A stretch of 64,000 nucleotides of DNA from Simplicispira lacusdiani (GTDB lineage: Bacteria > Pseudomonadota > Gammaproteobacteria > Burkholderiales > Burkholderiaceae_C). The stretch spans positions 62,001 through 126,000 of the forward strand of contig NZ_QXGR01000010.1 in assembly GCF_003604195.1 (NCBI RefSeq), written 5' to 3'. The notes beneath the pieces were generated by a model. The model was not told where the DNA came from, ran no database searches, and worked only from the letters and a program-made list of their open reading frames with translations. Shown piece after piece: positions 61,204 through 64,000 of the stretch. Both the position numbers and the translations under genes were made by a program. The first letter of the stretch is position 1; every line of letters begins with the position of its first letter.

Positions 61204-62100
61204 ATGCTGGATCTCTCCCTCAAGGGCACGGACCTCACGCCGTTCAGCGCCCGGGTGGACTGCGACCGCCTGCGTTTTTTTGCCCAGGTGACCGGCGAGG
61301 ACAATCCAGTGTTCCGGGACGAGGCCGTGGCACGGGCCCGTGGCTACCCATCACTGCCGCTGCCCCCCACCTTCCTGTTCTGCCTGGAAATGGCAGGCCC
61401 CCGGCCGATGGAGGTGTACGAGCGCCTGCGGGTCCCCTACGCGCAGGTGCTGCACGGGGAGCAGCACTTCGTCTACCACCGCCTGGCCTTTGCGGGGGAG
61501 ACGCTGCATTTCAAGCCGCGCATCGCCGATCTCTACGAGAAGAAAGGCGGCGCCCTGGGTTTCATCGTCTGGGAGACCCGTGTCGAGGCCAGCGACGGCG
61601 CGCCCGTGGCCGATCTGCGCAGCGTGATGATCGTCCGCCCGCCGCAGCCCGCAAGCAAGCACTCCGCGCCGCGCGCCACCGTTCCCGCTCCCGCTGCGCA
61701 GGATGGCCTGCCCCGCGTGGTGGCGGGCCCCATCACCCGGCACCAGCTGGGCCTGTATGCCGGTGCATCGGGCGACTACAACCCGCTGCATATCGACATG
61801 GACTATGCCCGCCAGGCCGGCATGCCCGATGTCTTCGCGCACGGCATGCTGTCGGCCGCGTACCTGGCGCGCGTGCTCACCCGCTGGGCCGAGCCTGCGG
61901 CGCTGCGGCGCCTCAGCGTGCGCTTTGAAGCCATCACCCACATCGGTGACGAGGTGCACTGCCAGGCCCGCGTGGCGGGCCACTGCATCGAACACGGTGA
62001 TCCCTGCCTGACCCTGGCCATGGCCGCATGCAACCAGGCGGGCGAAACCCGGCTCACCGGCACCGCCGTGGTCGCCTCGGCGGGGCTGGGCACCCCATGA
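61204..62100 (+). CDS. MaoC-family hydratase with two hot-dog domains
   Basis: A 298-residue protein with an N-terminal FAS1-like/MaoC_dehydrat_N domain (about residues 10-140; FFAQVTGEDNPVFRDEAVA) and a C-terminal MaoC domain with the hydratase motif YAGASGDYNPLHIDMDYARQ (Asp and His of the catalytic dyad). It would hydrate an enoyl-CoA or dehydrate a 3-hydroxyacyl-CoA. It starts eight bases after the SDR gene and overlaps the next ORF by ATGA. Confidence 0.88.
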   Translation: MLDLSLKGTDLTPFSARVDCDRLRFFAQVTGEDNPVFRDEAVARARGYPSLPLPPTFLFCLEMAGPRPMEVYERLRVPYAQVLHGEQHFVYHRLAFAGETLHFKPRIADLYEKKGGALGFIVWETRVEASDGAPVADLRSVMIVRPPQPASKHSAPRATVPAPAAQDGLPRVVAGPITRHQLGLYAGASGDYNPLHIDMDYARQAGMPDVFAHGMLSAAYLARVLTRWAEPAALRRLSVRFEAITHIGDEVHCQARVAGHCIEHGDPCLTLAMAACNQAGETRLTGTAVVASAGLGTP

Positions 62101-62405
62101 AACCCTCCACCACCGACATCCTCTGGACCCCGGGGCCCGAGCCACGGCAGTCCAGCCGCCTGGTGCAGTCCCAGGATGGGTTGGCGTGGGAAAAAGGCCT
62201 TGCGACCCACGATGGCGCCGCACTGTGGCACTGGTCGGTGCCCGATGCGGTGGTCCCGGTGAGCGAGATTCCGCGCACGCTGAGCGGCAAGAAGATGGAG
62301 GTGCCGGTGCGCAAACTGTTGCTCGGCGCCAGCCTGTCCCAGGTGGCCAGCCCGGACGGCACGTTGATTTTGAACGGTACTTCACGAGGACGGACCAGAC
62401 CATGA
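62097..62405 (+). pseudogene. Acetoacetyl-CoA synthetase remnant with large internal deletion
   Basis: A 102-residue ORF. Residues about 9-50 (ILWTPGPEPRQSSRL, AALWHWSV) resemble the extreme N-terminus of acetoacetyl-CoA synthetases, and residues about 48-90 (VPDAVVPVSEIPRTLSGKKMEVPVRKLLLG, written in parts: VPDAVVPVSEIPRTLSG and KKMEVPVRKLLLG) match the extreme C-terminus including the catalytic-Lys motif. Some 550 central residues are absent without frame loss. It keeps ATGA overlaps at both ends. It is expected to be inactive. Confidence 0.65.
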
Positions 62406-63436
62406 AAGCAGCATTCATCACCGGCCATGGTGGCAACGAAGTGGTCGAGGTGCGGGAACACCATCTCCCCGAGCGCGCGCCCGGCGAGGTGCGCGTACGC
62501 GTGCGGGCCGCCACCCTCAACCAGGTGGATTTGTACATGCGCAACAGCGGCGCCGGCATCACACACCGCCTGCCGCAGATCCTGGGCCTCGACGCGGCCG
62601 GCGTGGTCGACGCCTGCGACGCCACCGACCCGCTGCTGCGCCCGGGCCAGGAGGTGGTCATCCACCCCGGCGTGGGCTGCGGCCGCTGCGAGTTCTGCCA
62701 GCACGGCGACAGCGCCCTGTGCACGCGCATCCAGTTCCTCGGCGAGCACCGCGATGGCACGTTCGCCCAGTGGATCCAGGTGCCAGCGGCGCAGGTCTTT
62801 CCCAAGCCCGCCCACCTGACTTTTGCCGAGGGTGCCGCCCTCGGCGTCAACCACCTCACGGCCTGGCGCATGCTGTTTTCCAAGGCCCGCCTGCAGCCCT
62901 GGGAGACGGTGCTGGTCTTCGGCATTGGGGGCGGCGTCTCGCTGGCCGCCCTGCAGCTGGCCAAGGCCATCGGCGCGCGCGTGATCGTGACCTCGCGCGA
63001 CGACGCCAAGCTCGAACGCGCTCGCGCGATGGGCGCCGACCACGGGATCCATGGCAAGACCCAGGACGTGGCGAAGGAGGTCATGGCGCTGACGGGCGGC
63101 CGTGGCGTGGACGTGGTGTTCGAGAACACCGGCGCGGCCACCTGGCCGTCGGCCATGAAGTCGCTGGTGCGCGGCGGCCGGCTCGTCACTTGCGGCGCCA
63201 CCACCGGAGACCAGCCCGGTGCCGATCTGCGCCGTCTCTTCGTGCGCCAGTTGCAGATATTCGGCTCCAGCCTGGGCAGCTATGGCGAGTTCCATGACCT
63301 GCTCGGCTTCGTCGAGCGCACGGGCTTGCGGCCCTTGATCGACAGCGAATACCCGCTCGACGGCGTGCATGCCGCGCTGGACCGCCTGGAATCGGGTGCG
63401 CAGTTCGGCAAGGTGGTCTTGCGCATCGACGACTGA
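62402..63436 (+). CDS. Zinc-binding medium-chain dehydrogenase
   Basis: A 344-residue medium-chain dehydrogenase/reductase. The N-terminal GroES-like domain carries a structural-zinc cysteine cluster (GCGRCEFCQHGDSALC), and the Rossmann motif is FGIGGGVSLAALQLAKA. The usual catalytic-zinc Cys near residue 37-40 is replaced (TLNQVDLYMR), so a quinone-oxidoreductase-like or enoyl reductase activity is also possible. It overlaps the remnant ORF by ATGA. Confidence 0.83.
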   Translation: MKAAFITGHGGNEVVEVREHHLPERAPGEVRVRVRAATLNQVDLYMRNSGAGITHRLPQILGLDAAGVVDACDATDPLLRPGQEVVIHPGVGCGRCEFCQHGDSALCTRIQFLGEHRDGTFAQWIQVPAAQVFPKPAHLTFAEGAALGVNHLTAWRMLFSKARLQPWETVLVFGIGGGVSLAALQLAKAIGARVIVTSRDDAKLERARAMGADHGIHGKTQDVAKEVMALTGGRGVDVVFENTGAATWPSAMKSLVRGGRLVTCGATTGDQPGADLRRLFVRQLQIFGSSLGSYGEFHDLLGFVERTGLRPLIDSEYPLDGVHAALDRLESGAQFGKVVLRIDD

Positions 63437-63524
63437 AGCGAGGCCCCTCCGAGCGGCTGCGCCGCCGGGGCGAGGGGCGCAATGCCCCGTGACGACTGTT
63501 TTTTGTAACTCTGAGACCCTACCC

Positions 63525-64000
63525 ATGACCCAAGCCTTCATCTGCGACGCCATCCGCACCCCCATCGGCCGCTACGGCGGCGCCCTGAGCAGCGTGCGCA
63601 CCGACGACCTGGGCGCCATCCCCCTGCGCGCCCTCATGGCCCGCAACCCCAACGTCGACTGGGCCAGCATCACCGACGTGCTCTACGGCTGCGCCAACCA
63701 GGCCGGTGAAGACAACCGCAACGTTGCCCACATGGCCAGCCTGCTCGCGGGCCTGCCCCTGGAAGTGCCCGGCGCCACCATCAACCGCCTGTGCGGCTCG
63801 GGCCTGGACGCCGTGGGCACGGCCGCGCGCGCCATCAAGGCCGGCGAAGCCGGTTTGATGATCGCCGGCGGCGTGGAAAGCATGAGCCGCGCCCCCTTCG
63901 TCATGCCCAAGGCGGAGTCCGCCTTCTCGCGCGCCAACGCCGTGTATGACACGACCATCGGCTGGCGCTTCATCAACAAGCTGATGAAGGAAAAGTACGG
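63525..64000 (+). CDS. Thiolase, 3-oxoadipyl-CoA/acetyl-CoA type (3' partial)
   Basis: The first 158 residues of a thiolase, cut by the right edge. MTQAFICDAIRTPIGRYGGA, CANQAGEDNRNVAHMA and INRLCGSGLDAVGTAARAI include the acyl-accepting Cys; GGVESMSRAPFVM follows. The sequence is closest in memory to PcaF-type 3-oxoadipyl-CoA thiolases, but acetyl-CoA acetyltransferase is possible. It would cleave 3-oxoacyl-CoA from beta-oxidation of the ring-opened product. Confidence 0.88.
   Translation, partial: MTQAFICDAIRTPIGRYGGALSSVRTDDLGAIPLRALMARNPNVDWASITDVLYGCANQAGEDNRNVAHMASLLAGLPLEVPGATINRLCGSGLDAVGTAARAIKAGEAGLMIAGGVESMSRAPFVMPKAESAFSRANAVYDTTIGWRFINKLMKEKY

Noticed and set aside
63443..63506. 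Terminator after the zinc dehydrogenase
   Set aside because: GCCCCTC/GAGGGGC forms a stem, but the T-run is more than 20 bases away, so support is too weak.

Overview
The window is a 64 kb, GC-rich, gene-dense chromosomal segment of a betaproteobacterium, most probably of the family Comamonadaceae (Acidovorax/Delftia-like). The evidence is the gene order recG-oxyR-dps-ubiA, a spc/alpha ribosomal operon with betaproteobacterial protein sequences, a glpSTPQUV-type glycerol ABC transporter, and a dispersed A/T-richer repeat with a GCGCTTG...AAGCGCTGGAGG core that I associate with Comamonadaceae genomes. No prophage, insertion sequence or CRISPR array was seen. No gap longer than 300 bases lacks a gene; the longest (4760-5035, upstream of the chemoreceptor) shows nothing I can support.

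Region by region: (1) 1-2.3 kb, a DUF6502 protein (cut by the left edge) coupled to a DUF5666-type lipoprotein with an in-frame Gly-Thr hexanucleotide array. (2) 2.4-5.6 kb, gph, a chemoreceptor and an exported chalcone-isomerase-fold protein. (3) 5.8-11.8 kb, a tryptophan operon (candidate leader peptide trpL, trpE, chorismate mutase, trpG, a LysE-type exporter, trpD, a small membrane ORF, trpC), followed by ung. (4) 11.9-24.8 kb, queA, three c-di-GMP proteins (hemerythrin-GGDEF, HD-GYP, PAS-GGDEF-EAL) around recG, then oxyR, dps, a CYTH-CHAD protein and ubiA. (5) 24.8-36 kb, proC and the glycerol regulon: glpK and glpR leftward, glpSTPQUV and glpD rightward from an A-rich control region. (6) 36-45.1 kb, rplN to rplQ with secY and rpoA, then an initiator tRNA and a strong terminator. 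(7) 45.2-64 kb, a catabolic cluster resembling the cyclohexanecarboxylate genes of Rhodopseudomonas palustris (MarR regulator, badH, badI, aliB, aliA, badK), with a branched-chain-type ABC transporter, a Bug-type binding protein, CoA ligase, 3-hydroxybutyrate-type dehydrogenase, MaoC hydratase, a zinc dehydrogenase and the start of a thiolase.

How it fits together: the bad/ali genes would activate a cyclic carboxylate with CoA (AliA), dehydrogenate (AliB), hydrate (BadK), oxidise (BadH) and hydrolytically open the ring (BadI) to pimeloyl-CoA, with the liv-type transporter supplying substrate. The glycerol regulon imports glycerol by ABC transport rather than a GlpF channel, phosphorylates it (GlpK) and oxidises it (GlpD) under GlpR.

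The observations most worth following are: a possibly leaderless Trp-codon leader peptide before trpE; complementary loss of ATPase motifs in GlpS and GlpT, predicting one working and one degenerate ATP site; almost the same hairpin in the rplN and rpsD leaders; Comamonadaceae repeats lying inside the gph and ubiA coding regions; an internally deleted acetoacetyl-CoA synthetase remnant still coupled within its operon; a one-base frameshift in the second binding protein; and a perfect palindrome between the MarR gene and badH.
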